NCBI GenBank assembly: GCA_004297625.1
Contig: SCTY01000034.1
Coordinates: 56,674-120,673, forward strand
Direction: 5' to 3'
DNA length: 64,000 nucleotides
From: Betaproteobacteria bacterium
Lineage (GTDB): Bacteria; Pseudomonadota; Gammaproteobacteria; Burkholderiales; SG8-39
In this document: piece by piece, positions 22,001 through 32,723 of the stretch
Layout of the letters: the number at the start of each line of letters is the position of its first letter
How positions within the stretch are numbered: position 1 is the first letter of the stretch
Made by a program: the position numbers and the translations under genes
The notes under the pieces: generated by a model
What the model saw: the letters and a program-made list of their open reading frames with translations, nothing else
What the model was told of the DNA's origin: nothing
Databases searched by the model: none

Positions 22001-22782
22001 CGATCTACGTGGACGGCGATGCCGTTCGCCTTGCCCAGGTCGTAGCCAACCTGCTGCACAACGCCGCCAAGTTCACGCCGGCCGGCGGGAAAATCACGCT
22101 CTCGAGCGAGAGCGCGGGCAAGGACGCGTTGCTCAGGGTGAGCGACGACGGCGCCGGCATCCGGCCCGAGCTGCTGCCGCACGTGTTCGATCGCTTCGTG
22201 CAAGGCGACAGCTCGCCCGCGCGCCGGCACGGCGGCATGGGGATCGGCCTGACGCTGGCGCGCAGGATCGTCGAGCTGCACGGCGGCAGCATCGAGGCGA
22301 AGAGCGAGGGCGAAGGCAGGGGAAGCGAGCTCATCGTGCGGCTGCCGCGGCTGGAGCAGGCGCCCGCGCGGCCCCCGGCCGCGGCACCGAGGAGCGCAGC
22401 AGGCACGAGCGCAAGCCGCCGCGTTCTGATCGTGGACGACAACGCGGACGCGGCGGCGATGCTGCAGACGGTCTTGCAGATGCAGGGGCACGAAGTGCGC
22501 TGCGCCTTCGATGGAGCGGCCGGGCTCAAGCTGGCGCAGCAGTTCGCGCCGCACCTCGTGCTCCTGGATATCGCCATGCTTGGGATGGACGGCTACCACG
22601 TGATCCGCCGCCTGCGCGAGCAGGCAGGCGCGTCCCCGCCGGTGATCGCGGCGCTGACCGGTTACGGGAGGGACACGGAATGGGAGCGCATGAAGCAGGC
22701 GGGCTTCGAGCGCCACCTCGTCAAGCCGGTCGATCCGCGCGCGCTCGCGGCGCTCATCGAGTCGCTAGGGTCTCAAGGGTAG
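19042..22782 (+). CDS. CheB-CheR-PAS-histidine kinase-receiver hybrid sensor
   Basis: This 1246-residue cytoplasmic protein starts at TTG 19042 after GGGGAG. Domains in order: CheB methylesterase (about 15-200; Ser in GIGASAGG, His in QHLAPAH, Asp in GSGSDGA), CheR methyltransferase (213-480; PGCASGEE and FGSDVSE), a degenerate PAS (520-640), a coiled coil with near-repeats of NEELQSTNEEL (656-746), a PAS (760-865), HisKA with the phospho-acceptor His in LAHELRNPL (near 887), HATPase (about 990-1110; G1/G2 boxes D-D-G-A-G-I and G-M-G-I-G-L) and a C-terminal receiver (1126-1240; V-D-D-N). There are no membrane segments. The signal is unknown. It converges on a lone receiver gene, overlapping it by 29 bases. 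Confidence 0.93.
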   Translation: MPEVGVVNSSPSPQAGGSFPVVGIGASAGGLEAIGELLAALPEPTGMAFLVVQHLAPAHHSLLSEILSKKTSMPVAEVRDGMSIAPDHVYIIPPNTLLSLAADVLHLEPRAEGPQPSMPVDVLFHSLAEQRGHNAIGVVLSGSGSDGARGVQAIKEAGGITLAQDEASASFSGMPKSAAGTGCVDFVLNPREMGETLARIGKHPYLNTGTTAKAGEDAFTRAFRLLRESSSVDFTHYKRGTIERRLGRRMALHHLDDLTAYVDLLQDDPSELQALAQDLLIGVTSFFRDPAGLEALEQTVFPALMEGRSPKDALRIWVPGCASGEEVYSIAIGLLEFLGGRGIALPIQIFGSDVSETAIERARAGIYLGSIEADVSPERLRRFFVKLDDHYQIAKSIREVCVFAKHDATRDPPFSRLDLVSCCNLLIYLNQALQRQTLSLFHYALKPHGFLMLGPSESVGQSEDLFEPIDKRRRIYLRKAGSREPAFEPDRAAPAGRHDAARVAAVPALLEAERLQREADRVLLARYAPACIVIDEELNVLQFRGRTAAYLEHAPGAASLNLRKLAPPAILIALGPAMQEARRTGAPVRTGSLRLETQDGTRAVRLQVNPFQLPDAGLRGYLVAFEEEGGEKPHSFWGAFFERVTKVRAGAAQSAGPVSDELARLERELKATREYLHAATEEHEAYKEELKSAHEELLSSNEELQSTNEELVTAKEELQSANEELVTTNDELRIRNRDLVALNEALEEARDYAEAIVETGRAPLLVLDGSLHVMKANRAFYEGFKTRPEETEGRFIYELGERQWDIPKLRELLQEILPQNSRFEGYEMRHDFPGMGEKVMILNARRLGGGKRRAEMILLGIEDITERTRAEALELADARKDEFLAMLAHELRNPLAPIRLAIDTMRRIGTDNATVKFGQDVIDRQTAHITRLVDDLLDAARITQGKITLRKEPVALAEIIEQALEVSRPFLSEGGEHRLVVVPPSAPIYVDGDAVRLAQVVANLLHNAAKFTPAGGKITLSSESAGKDALLRVSDDGAGIRPELLPHVFDRFVQGDSSPARRHGGMGIGLTLARRIVELHGGSIEAKSEGEGRGSELIVRLPRLEQAPARPPAAAPRSAAGTSASRRVLIVDDNADAAAMLQTVLQMQGHEVRCAFDGAAGLKLAQQFAPHLVLLDIAMLGMDGYHVIRRLREQAGASPPVIAALTGYGRDTEWERMKQAGFERHLVKPVDPRALAALIESLGSQG

Positions 22783-23137
22783 TCAACAGCGCCTGGGCCT
22801 CGAAGGGCTTGCGCAAGACCGCATCGGCCCCCGCCTCCCTTGCAGTCGTCAGGTAATCCAGCTTCGCCACCGACCCGCCGCCCGACATCGCGACGATCCT
22901 GACGCGGGGGAACTCCGACCTGAAGCGTTCTATGGTTTCCAAACCATCGGCTTCCGGCATGAAAATATCCGTCACCAGCACGTCGGCCGGGTGCCTGCGC
23001 TGCAGCTCGAGCGCGCGCTGCCCGTCGGCCGCGAGCTCGGTTTCGTAGCCCGCCCGCTCCAGCACGATCTTCATGAAGGAGCGCATGTCCTCGTTGTCGT
23101 CGACCACCAGGACGCATACGGCTTTCGGCGCGCTCAT
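22754..23137 (-). CDS. Stand-alone response-regulator receiver (CheY-like)
   Basis: A 127-residue single receiver domain: the acidic pocket V-V-D-D-N near residue 12, the phospho-acceptor Asp in VLVTDIFMPEADG near 58, T/S position in AMSGGG, and the Lys in LRKPF near 108. There is no output domain. It lies five bases after fur on the same strand, so it is likely co-transcribed with fur, and it converges on the large hybrid kinase, its most obvious partner. Target unknown. Confidence 0.9.
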   Translation of the reverse strand: MSAPKAVCVLVVDDNEDMRSFMKIVLERAGYETELAADGQRALELQRRHPADVLVTDIFMPEADGLETIERFRSEFPRVRIVAMSGGGSVAKLDYLTTAREAGADAVLRKPFEAQALLTTLETLATR

Positions 23138-23142
23138 GCCGG

Positions 23143-23571
23143 CTAACCCGGGCGGTAAGGGCAGTCCTTCTTCGTGCAGTCGGCGTACAGCGCGAGCGAA
23201 TGCTCGTGCAGGCGGAAGCCGCGCTGGCGCGCGATCTCGGCCTGGCGCTTCTCGATCTCGGGATCGTAGAACTCCTCGACGCGCCCGCACTGCAGGCACA
23301 CCAGGTGATCGTGGTGGCCGCCCTGGTTGAGCTCGTAGACCGCCTTGCCGGTCTCGAAATGCTGGCGGCTGAGCAGTCCTGCCTGCTCGAACTGCGTGAG
23401 CACCCGGTAGACCGTGGCGAGGCCGACGTCGATGCCTTCGCCGAGCAGCGCCTTGTACACGTCCTCGGCCGAAAGATGGCGCACTTTGCTCGCCTCGAAG
23501 AGCTCCAGGATCTTGCGGCGCGGCAGGGTCGCCTTGAGGCCGCTCTCCTTCAGGCTTTGCACCGTGCTCAT
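23143..23571 (-). CDS. fur: Ferric uptake regulator Fur
   Basis: The 142-residue protein has the Fur winged helix ([27 protein letters not shown] ... [16 protein letters not shown]) and the metal-binding half: [11 protein letters not shown] with the first CxxC, and a second Cys pair in A-D-C-T-K-K-D-C. It represses iron uptake genes when bound to Fe(II). The ATG is eight bases after a perfect TATAAT on the minus strand. The divergent neighbour is bamE, as in many betaproteobacteria. Confidence 0.97.
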   Translation of the reverse strand: MSTVQSLKESGLKATLPRRKILELFEASKVRHLSAEDVYKALLGEGIDVGLATVYRVLTQFEQAGLLSRQHFETGKAVYELNQGGHHDHLVCLQCGRVEEFYDPEIEKRQAEIARQRGFRLHEHSLALYADCTKKDCPYRPG

Positions 23572-23578
23572 CGGCTGT

Positions 23579-23585
23579 CATTATA
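23579..23585. promoter_or_regulatory. Overlapping divergent -10 elements of fur and bamE
   Basis: TATAAT reads perfectly on the minus strand (23585-23580), eight bases before the fur ATG. The same bases read CATTAT on the plus strand (23579-23584), six bases before an ATG of bamE at 23591. The two start codons are at most 19 bases apart, so the promoters share the same DNA and both messages would be leaderless or nearly so. Confidence 0.5.
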
Positions 23586-23590
23586 TGCGC

Positions 23591-23941
23591 ATGACGAGAG
23601 CGTTTTTGCTGCTTCCCGCGCTGGGATTGGCGCTCGCCGGGGGGTGCGCCGTGCCGCGCATTCCCGGCATCACGCCGTACAAGATGGAGATCCAGCAGGG
23701 CAATTTCGTGTCCCAGGAGATGGTTTCCAAGCTCAAGCCCGGCATGACCAAGGAGCAGGTTCGCTTCGTGCTGGGTACGCCGTTGATCACCGACATTTTC
23801 CACGGCAATCGCTGGGATTACGTCTACTGGCACGAAGATCAGGCCGGCAACCGCGAGCAGCGCAAGCTCGCGGTGTTCTTCGACAACGGCAAGCTCGCGC
23901 GCCTGGACGGCGACGTGGTTCCCGCGAAGGCCGCCCAGTGA
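23591..23941 (+). CDS. bamE: Outer-membrane assembly lipoprotein BamE (SmpA/OmlA)
   Basis: The roughly 116-residue protein has a lipoprotein signal (L-A-L-A-G-G-C, Cys about residue 19) and the BamE domain: Y-K-M-E-I-Q-Q-G-N-F-V, then M-V-S-K-L-K-P-G-M-T-K-E-Q-V-R-F-V-L-G-T-P-L-I-T-D-x-F and R-W-D-Y-V. It is part of the BAM complex that inserts beta-barrel proteins into the outer membrane. An in-frame ATG six bases upstream (23585) overlaps the -10 element, so I prefer 23591. The stop overlaps the dapB start (GTGA). Confidence 0.93.
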   Translation: MTRAFLLLPALGLALAGGCAVPRIPGITPYKMEIQQGNFVSQEMVSKLKPGMTKEQVRFVLGTPLITDIFHGNRWDYVYWHEDQAGNREQRKLAVFFDNGKLARLDGDVVPAKAAQ

Positions 23942-24717
23942 AGGTCGCGGTTGCCGGGGCGGGGGGGCGCATGGGCCAGATGCTCATCGAAGCGGTCATC
24001 GCCGATCCCGAGCTCGACCTGGCTGCCGCCTTCGATGTGCCGGGCAGCCCGATTTTCGGCAGGGAGCTTGCAGGCGTAGAAGCAACCGCCGATGTCGCGG
24101 CGGCCGTGTCGGTGAGCGATGTGGTGATCGACTTCACGCGGCCCGAGGGCACCCTTTCGCACCTGCGCGCCTGTACGGCGGCGCGCAAGGCGATGGTGAT
24201 CGGCACCACCGGGTTCTCGCAAAGCGACCGGGGCGTCATCGCCGAGGCCAGCAAGGTCATCCCGATCGTTCTGTCGCCCAATTTCGCAGTCGGCGTGAAC
24301 GCCGCGTTCAAGCTCGCCGCAACCGCCGCGCAGATCCTCGGCGACGCTTACGACGTCGAGATCATCGAGGCGCACCACCGGCACAAGCTCGACGCGCCTT
24401 CCGGCACCGCGCTGAAGCTGGGCGAAGTCGTGGCAAAGGCCTTGAATCGAAGACTTTCCGAAGTGGCGCGGCACGGGCGGCAAGGCGACACCGGGGAGCG
24501 GCCGCAGAAGCAGATCGGCTTTCACGCCATCCGCGGCGGCGACATCGTCGGCGAGCACACCGTGCTTTTCGCCGGCCTCGGGGAGCGCGTCGAAGTGACG
24601 GTCCGCTCGCAAAGCCGCATGACCTACGCCACGGGAGCGTTGCGCGCCGCGAAGTTCCTCCAAGGCCGGCCTCCCGGCCTCTACGACATGGCCGACGTCC
24701 TCGGCCTGGGCGTATAA
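23938..24717 (+). CDS. dapB: 4-hydroxy-tetrahydrodipicolinate reductase
   Basis: The 259-residue enzyme of lysine and diaminopimelate synthesis has the N-terminal nucleotide-binding motif [10 protein letters not shown], the conserved V-I-G-T-T-G-F block, and the substrate motif [15 protein letters not shown] near residue 150. The start GTG (23938) overlaps the bamE stop. Its last codons and stop (GGC GTA TAA) form the TATAAT of the putative carA promoter. Confidence 0.97.
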   Translation: MKVAVAGAGGRMGQMLIEAVIADPELDLAAAFDVPGSPIFGRELAGVEATADVAAAVSVSDVVIDFTRPEGTLSHLRACTAARKAMVIGTTGFSQSDRGVIAEASKVIPIVLSPNFAVGVNAAFKLAATAAQILGDAYDVEIIEAHHRHKLDAPSGTALKLGEVVAKALNRRLSEVARHGRQGDTGERPQKQIGFHAIRGGDIVGEHTVLFAGLGERVEVTVRSQSRMTYATGALRAAKFLQGRPPGLYDMADVLGLGV

Positions 24718-24718
24718 T
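24713..24718 (+). promoter_or_regulatory. Putative carAB promoter -10 overlapping the dapB stop
   Basis: A perfect TATAAT covers the dapB stop codon. Transcription would start near 24725 and give a leader of about 57 bases before the carA ATG. No TTGACA-like -35 is visible at the usual distance, so the promoter may be weak or need an activator. Confidence 0.45.
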
Positions 24719-24764
24719 CCCGCTTCCAACGGAGCGGGAGCGGCGCGGGGCCTCTCCCGCTTTT
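24719..24764 (+). promoter_or_regulatory. Terminator-like hairpin with a competing stem in the carA leader
   Basis: AGCGGGAG (24733-24740) can pair perfectly with CTCCCGCT (24754-24761), followed by TTTT: an intrinsic-terminator shape. The same AGCGGG can pair instead with CCCGCT at 24719-24724. In transcripts coming from dapB the two structures exclude each other, as in attenuators. In transcripts from the TATAAT at 24713 most of the upstream segment would be missing, leaving only the terminator. It may simply end the bamE-dapB message. Confidence 0.5.
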
Positions 24765-24781
24765 CACGTCCGGTTCCGGAA

Positions 24782-25907
24782 ATGACGCATAACGCGAACG
24801 CCGCCGTGCTGGTCCTAGCCGACGGCACGGTTTTCCGCGGCCGCTCCATCGGAGCGCCGGGCGCCGCCGTGGGCGAAGTGGTGTTCAACACCGCGATCAC
24901 CGGATACCAGGAGATCCTGACCGACCCGTCCTATTGCCGCCAGCTCGTCACGCTCACCCATCCGCACATCGGCAATACCGGGGTCAACGACGAGGACCAG
25001 GAAGCGGCGCGCCCGTACGCCGACGGCTTGATCGTGCGCGAGGTGTCGAGGCTGCATTCCAGTTGGCGCGCGCAAGGCGGCTTAACCGGCTATTTGATCA
25101 ACAACGGAGTCGTTGGAATCGCGGAGATCGATACCCGCAAGCTCACGCGCATCCTGCGCGAGAAAGGCGCGCAGAACGGCTGCGTGATGGCAGGCGAGAT
25201 CGACATCGAAAAAGCATTACTTGAAGCAAAAGCGTTTCCGGGCCTCGCCGGGATGGACCTCGCGAAGGTGGTGAGCACGCCCGAGCCGTACGAGTGGACC
25301 GAAGGCTGCTGGGAGCTCGGCAGCGGCTACCGCAACGGCGAAGCGGCGCGCTTCCATGTGGTCGCCTACGACTACGGCATCAAGCGCAACATCCTGCGCA
25401 TGCTCGTCGAGCGCGGGGCGCGCGTGACCGTTGTTCCCGCGCAGTTGGCCGCCAGGGAAGTGCTGCGCATGAAGCCCGACGGCGTGTTCCTGTCGAACGG
25501 CCCGGGCGACCCCGAGCCTTGCGACTACGCCATCGAGGCGATCGGCGAGATCCTCGACGCGACGCGGCTGCCGGTGTTCGGCATCTGCCTCGGCCATCAG
25601 CTGATGGGCCTCGCCTCGGGCGCGAAGACGATCAAGATGAAGTTCGGCCACCACGGCGCGAACCACCCGGTGAAGGATCTGGACACCGGCCGCGTGGTGA
25701 TCACGAGCCAGAACCACGGCTTCGCGGTCGACCCGGCAACAATAGGGTCGAATTTAAGACCCACGCACATCTCCCTGTTCGACGGCTCTTTGCAAGGCCT
25801 TGCCCGGACCGACAGGCCGGCGTTCTGTTTTCAAGGGCATCCCGAAGCGAGCCCGGGGCCGCACGACATCGCTTACCTGTTCGACCGCTTCGCGAAGCTG
25901 ATGGCCG

Positions 25908-25921
<14 letters not shown>
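24782..25921 (+). CDS. carA: Carbamoyl-phosphate synthase small (glutaminase) subunit
   Basis: The 379-residue subunit hydrolyses glutamine and passes ammonia to CarB. It has the N-terminal CPSase domain ([33 protein letters not shown]) and a C-terminal class I glutamine amidotransferase domain with the nucleophile Cys in [11 protein letters not shown] (near 267) and the His/Glu pair in [13 protein letters not shown] (near 350). There is no clear ribosome site before the ATG. It overlaps carB by 14 bases. Confidence 0.98.
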
Positions 25922-29141
<3,220 letters not shown>

Positions 29142-29142
29142 T

Positions 29143-29616
29143 ATGCCCAAGACTCCGATGACCAAGCGCGGCGCCGACCTGCTGCGCGCCGAGCTGCACC
29201 GCCTGAAGACCGTCGAGCGCCCGGCGAACTCCAAAGCCATCGGCGAGGCGCGCTCGCATGGCGACCTGTCCGAGAACGCGGAATACCATGCCGCGCGCGA
29301 GCGCGCGGGCTTCATCGAGGGCCGCATCGCCGAGCTCGAAGCGAAGCTCGCCAACGCTCAGGTGATCGATCCCAAGCTGCTCCACGCCGACGGCCGCTGC
29401 GTATTCGGCGCGACGGTCGACGTGGAAGACCACGGCGGCGAACGCGCGACCTGGCAGATCGTCGGCGAGGACGAGGCCGACATCAAGGCCGGCCGGATAT
29501 CGATCAGCTCGCCGATCGCCCGCGCGCTGATCGGCAAGGAGGCCGGGGAGTCGGTGGAAGTCCAGACCCCGGGCGGCGTCAAGCGCTACGAGATCGTCGA
29601 CGTTCGTTACGAGTAA
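29143..29616 (+). CDS. greA: Transcription elongation factor GreA
   Basis: The 157-residue factor has the N-terminal coiled coil with the conserved tip region ([22 protein letters not shown]; the acidic D and E of DLSENAEY are needed for transcript cleavage) and the C-terminal FKBP-like domain ([27 protein letters not shown]). It rescues backtracked RNA polymerase. It starts one base after carB, so it is likely co-transcribed with carAB, an order common in betaproteobacteria. Confidence 0.97.
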   Translation: MPKTPMTKRGADLLRAELHRLKTVERPANSKAIGEARSHGDLSENAEYHAARERAGFIEGRIAELEAKLANAQVIDPKLLHADGRCVFGATVDVEDHGGERATWQIVGEDEADIKAGRISISSPIARALIGKEAGESVEVQTPGGVKRYEIVDVRYE

Positions 29617-29665
29617 GGCGGAATAGCGCTCGGACGCCGCTGTTAGCACACGACACGGAGGCCCC

Positions 29666-30049
29666 ATGACACGCAAACTCGCCTTGATTCTTTCCGTCTT
29701 GTCCGTTGCCGGCTGCGCCACGCTCGAAGGCCCGGACGTCTCGAACAGCGCCGCCTATTGCACGCCGGAGAACGCTTTCCGCCTCGGCACCCAGTCGAAG
29801 GCGTATTTCGGCGGCTGCCCGAAGGACACCGAGAACGCTTTCCTCACCAGCGTCGAGCGCGGACGCGCGCTTTGGCCGACTCCGCCGCAGGTGTGGCCCT
29901 ACTACAGCCGGATGGCGGAGCTGGAGAAGCAACTGGTCGCGGCCGACAACGAGGCGGATCGCGAGCGGCTGCGCACACGGCTGCGCGACGCCGAATGGTG
30001 GGCGGTCCAGATCATCAACAGCCCGGGCACCTACTCCAACTTCAACTAG
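29666..30049 (+). CDS. Small lipoprotein, DUF2799-like
   Basis: This 127-residue protein has a good ribosome site (ACGGAGG) and a lipoprotein signal (L-S-V-A-G-C-A-T, Cys at residue 17). The mature part has paired cysteines (A-Y-C-T-P-E-N-A-F-R-L-G ... F-G-G-C-P) and a charged helix (MAELEKQLVAADNEADRERLRTRLRDAEWW). The spacing Cys...Arg...G...Cys resembles the DUF2799 family of envelope lipoproteins of unknown function. It overlaps the convergent aldehyde dehydrogenase gene by four bases. Confidence 0.75.
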   Translation: MTRKLALILSVLSVAGCATLEGPDVSNSAAYCTPENAFRLGTQSKAYFGGCPKDTENAFLTSVERGRALWPTPPQVWPYYSRMAELEKQLVAADNEADRERLRTRLRDAEWWAVQIINSPGTYSNFN

Positions 30050-31422
30050 AAGTTCAGCCGCAGGTGGAATGACTTCGGGCGGGTGAAGCTCTCCAGGCCC
30101 AGCCTCGAGAGCGTGCAGCCGCGCCCCGAGTCCTTGACGCCGGTCCAGGCGAGCGCCGGGTCGAGGTAGTCGCAGCGGTTCATGAACCAGGTGCCTGTGT
30201 CGACGCGCTCGCCGATGGCGATCGCCGCGTCCGGGTCCGCGGTCCAGATCGAGGCGGTGAGGCCGTAGCGGCTGTCGTTCATGAGCCGGATCGCTTCGTC
30301 GTCGTCGCGAACCGGCTGAATGCCGACCGCCGGACCGAACGTCTCCTCCGCCATCACGCTCATGCCGTGGTGGACGTCGACCAGTACTTGCGGCTGCAGA
30401 TACGGCGTGCCCTTCCGGGCGTCCACGGGCAGAAGCGGCTTGGCTCCTTTGTCGATCGCGTCCTGGATCTGCGCCCGGACAGCGTCCGCCGCCTCGGCGC
30501 GGACCAAGGGGCCCAGCGTGGTTTCCCGCTCCAGCGGGTTTCCGAGCTTTAGATTCTTTGTGTTTTCGACAAAGGCTTCGACGAAGCTCCTAAAAATATC
30601 GCGGTCGACGTAGATGCGCTCCACCGCGCAGCAGGACTGCCCCGAGTTGAAATAAACGCCGTCGACGAGGTTCTCTACCGTCGGCGCGAGCGGCGCGTCC
30701 GCGCGCACGTAGGCCGGATCCTTGCCGCCGAGCTCGAGCCCGGCGCCGATGAAGCGCCCGGCGGCCGCGCGCTGCACCGCGTGCCCGCCGCCCACGGAGC
30801 CGGTGAACGCGACGTAGCCGACGCGAGCGTCGCCGATGATGCGGGCGGCAGCTTCGTGGTCGACGTGCAGAAACTGGAAGACGCCTTCCGGCAGCCCTGC
30901 CGCCTGGAAGGCCTCGGCATATCGCTCGGCTACGAGTGGCGTCTGCTGCGCCATCTTGAGGATCACGCCGTTGCCGGCAAGAAGCGCCGGCACGACGGCA
31001 TTCACAGAAGTCAGCCACGGGTAGTTCCATGGCGCCAGGACGAGAACCACTCCATGGGGCTCGCGGCGAATGAAACGCTCAAAGCCCGCCTTCTTTGGAA
31101 TCCGGATATCGGCAAGCGCTTCCTCGGCGATGCCGCACATGTACTGCGCGCGCTCATGAAACCCGCGGCGCAGCTCGCCGGGACTCTGGCTCACGGGCCG
31201 TCCCATCTGCCAGCTCAACTCCTCGCCGAGCGGGTCGGCGCGCGCGACGCACCAATCGGCCATGCGGCGGCATACGGCCGCGCGCTCGGCGACTGGAACC
31301 CGGCGCCAGGAGCGCTGCGCCGCCACCGCCCGCTCGAGGCAATCCTCGATCGCCTGGCCGGCGGCGAGGCGGCGCTCGACGTACACCGAGCCGTCGACCG
31401 GGCTGATGGTGCGCTGCTTCAT
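30046..31422 (-). CDS. NAD(P)-dependent aldehyde dehydrogenase
   Basis: The 458-residue enzyme has the ALDH fold: the conserved W-N-Y-P-W near residue 130, the general-base Glu in GAGLELGGKDPAYV (near 230), the catalytic Cys in YFNSGQSCCAVERIYV (near 265), and E-E-T-F-G-P near 360. It oxidises an aldehyde to the acid. The nearby glutamine-synthetase-like gene and SDR suggest a role in amine or amino-acid catabolism, for example a step like PuuC of the gamma-glutamyl-putrescine route; this is inference from neighbourhood. A diguanylate cyclase gene is inserted between it and those genes on the other strand. Confidence 0.9.
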   Translation of the reverse strand: MKQRTISPVDGSVYVERRLAAGQAIEDCLERAVAAQRSWRRVPVAERAAVCRRMADWCVARADPLGEELSWQMGRPVSQSPGELRRGFHERAQYMCGIAEEALADIRIPKKAGFERFIRREPHGVVLVLAPWNYPWLTSVNAVVPALLAGNGVILKMAQQTPLVAERYAEAFQAAGLPEGVFQFLHVDHEAAARIIGDARVGYVAFTGSVGGGHAVQRAAAGRFIGAGLELGGKDPAYVRADAPLAPTVENLVDGVYFNSGQSCCAVERIYVDRDIFRSFVEAFVENTKNLKLGNPLERETTLGPLVRAEAADAVRAQIQDAIDKGAKPLLPVDARKGTPYLQPQVLVDVHHGMSVMAEETFGPAVGIQPVRDDDEAIRLMNDSRYGLTASIWTADPDAAIAIGERVDTGTWFMNRCDYLDPALAWTGVKDSGRGCTLSRLGLESFTRPKSFHLRLNF

Positions 31423-31429
31423 TCCATGG

Positions 31430-31495
31430 CTAGAGTACCGTCGATTTCACGAAGTACGCGACCAGGGCGATCGCGACGGGCAATAGCGGAACCAC
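31430..31495 (-). CDS. Possible 21-residue membrane micro-ORF
   Basis: In the 164-base gap upstream of the aldehyde dehydrogenase gene, the minus strand holds GTG then V-P-L-L-P-V-A-I-A-L-V-A-Y-F-V-K-S-T-V-L and a stop, two bases or so into the next gene's leader. The in-frame codons before it (D-W-A-I-R-W-D-T-A-R-L) continue smoothly to a stop, which suggests the tail of a degraded small membrane protein or an unrecognised start. There is no ribosome site. The rest of the gap shows nothing else. Confidence 0.25.
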   Translation of the reverse strand: MVPLLPVAIALVAYFVKSTVL

Positions 31496-31586
31496 CAGTC
31501 GCGCCGTGTCCCATCTTATCGCCCAGTCCTGACGGTTTCGTTACACGGCGCGGCGGAGTACATTGCCGGCGGGGAGGGGAAATCCA

Positions 31587-32723
31587 TTGGCTTTCGTTCT
31601 CGCGCCGACCCAGGGAAGACTTGGCGGCTTTCTCGATCGAGTGCTGCCGCTGCGGCACTGGCTCGGCGCCGAAGCGGCCGGGGGTGCCGAGCAGGGACAG
31701 GCGAGGACCCGGCTCATCTGCACTCTGGCGGGGCTGTCCGGCTTCGGCGCGCTCGGGCTCTTCGCCGACCTTCCCGCCGGCATTGCCGCCACGGCGATCC
31801 TGTTCCCGCTGTACGCGATGGCCTATGCCTTCGAGGTGAAGCGTCGCCCGGTGCCGACGCGCGCGCGCCGCGCGCTCGCGCTGCTCGCGGACAACCTTAC
31901 GGCGAGCTACATCGCTTCGTTCGGCGGCGGCTTCGCCGCGTATGTCGGCTTCAATTTCCTCACGTCCTTCGGATGGGGCCTGCGCTTCGGCCGGCATTAC
32001 CTCTTCGTGGCGAGCGCCATCGCCATCTCCGGCATGGCCTGGAACCTGGTCGCCAGCCCGTACTGGCAGCAGAACCTTCTTTTCGGCGGCTCGATCATCT
32101 TCGGCCTCGTCGCAGGCGCGATCAACGCGGCGATCCTGCTCGAGCGCATTGCGCTCGGGAACCGGCGGCTCGCGGAAAAGATGGAAGAAATCGCGCAGCT
32201 CGCCTGGCGCGACCAGCTGACCAAACTTCCGAACCGGCTGCATTTCCAGGAGCGGCTGTCGCAGGCGCTCGCCGCCGCCGCGAGAAAGCACCGCGAAGTC
32301 GCGCTGCTTCTCTTCGACATCGACGGCTTCAAGGCGGTGAACGACAGCCTCGGCCACGAGGCGGGCGACCGGCTGCTGCAGGAAATCGCGCGCCGCGTCG
32401 GGCGCCGCGTGCGCCAGGCGGACACCTTCGCCCGGTTCGGCGGCGACGAGTTCGTCGTGCTCATGGAGCTCAACCGCGGCACCTCCGACGCGGTGCGCGT
32501 GGCGGAGTCGGTGATCCGCGTCATCGCCGACATCGATCTCTTCGCGAGCTCCGGCATCCGCGTCGGGGCGAGCGTCGGCATCGCCTGCTGGATGCCTTTG
32601 CCCGGCGAGCGGCCGAACTCCGACGAGCTCCTGAAGCAGGCCGACCGGGCGATGTACGAGGCGAAGCGCGCGGGTAAAGGCTGCTACCGCTTCGCGCGGC
32701 GGCCTTATTCCGGAGTGACGTAG
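31587..32723 (+). CDS. Membrane-bound diguanylate cyclase
   Basis: This 378-residue protein starts at TTG 31587 after a strong GGGGAGGGG. About five membrane segments occupy residues 35-185, with the block F-G-W-G-L-R-F-G-R-H-Y-L-F, which resembles the sensory membrane domain of RpfC-type sensors. A short helix leads to a GGDEF domain (about 205-378) with intact GGDEF near residue 285 and an RQAD inhibitory site five residues before it. It should make cyclic-di-GMP and be subject to product inhibition. The input signal is unknown. Its 3' end overlaps the convergent SDR gene by 19 bases. Confidence 0.92.
   Translation: MAFVLAPTQGRLGGFLDRVLPLRHWLGAEAAGGAEQGQARTRLICTLAGLSGFGALGLFADLPAGIAATAILFPLYAMAYAFEVKRRPVPTRARRALALLADNLTASYIASFGGGFAAYVGFNFLTSFGWGLRFGRHYLFVASAIAISGMAWNLVASPYWQQNLLFGGSIIFGLVAGAINAAILLERIALGNRRLAEKMEEIAQLAWRDQLTKLPNRLHFQERLSQALAAAARKHREVALLLFDIDGFKAVNDSLGHEAGDRLLQEIARRVGRRVRQADTFARFGGDEFVVLMELNRGTSDAVRVAESVIRVIADIDLFASSGIRVGASVGIACWMPLPGERPNSDELLKQADRAMYEAKRAGKGCYRFARRPYSGVT

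Noticed and set aside
23569..23593. Fur box in the fur/bamE gap
   Set aside because: The AT-rich bases are too few and match -10 elements, not the 19-bp GATAATGATAATCATTATC-type box.
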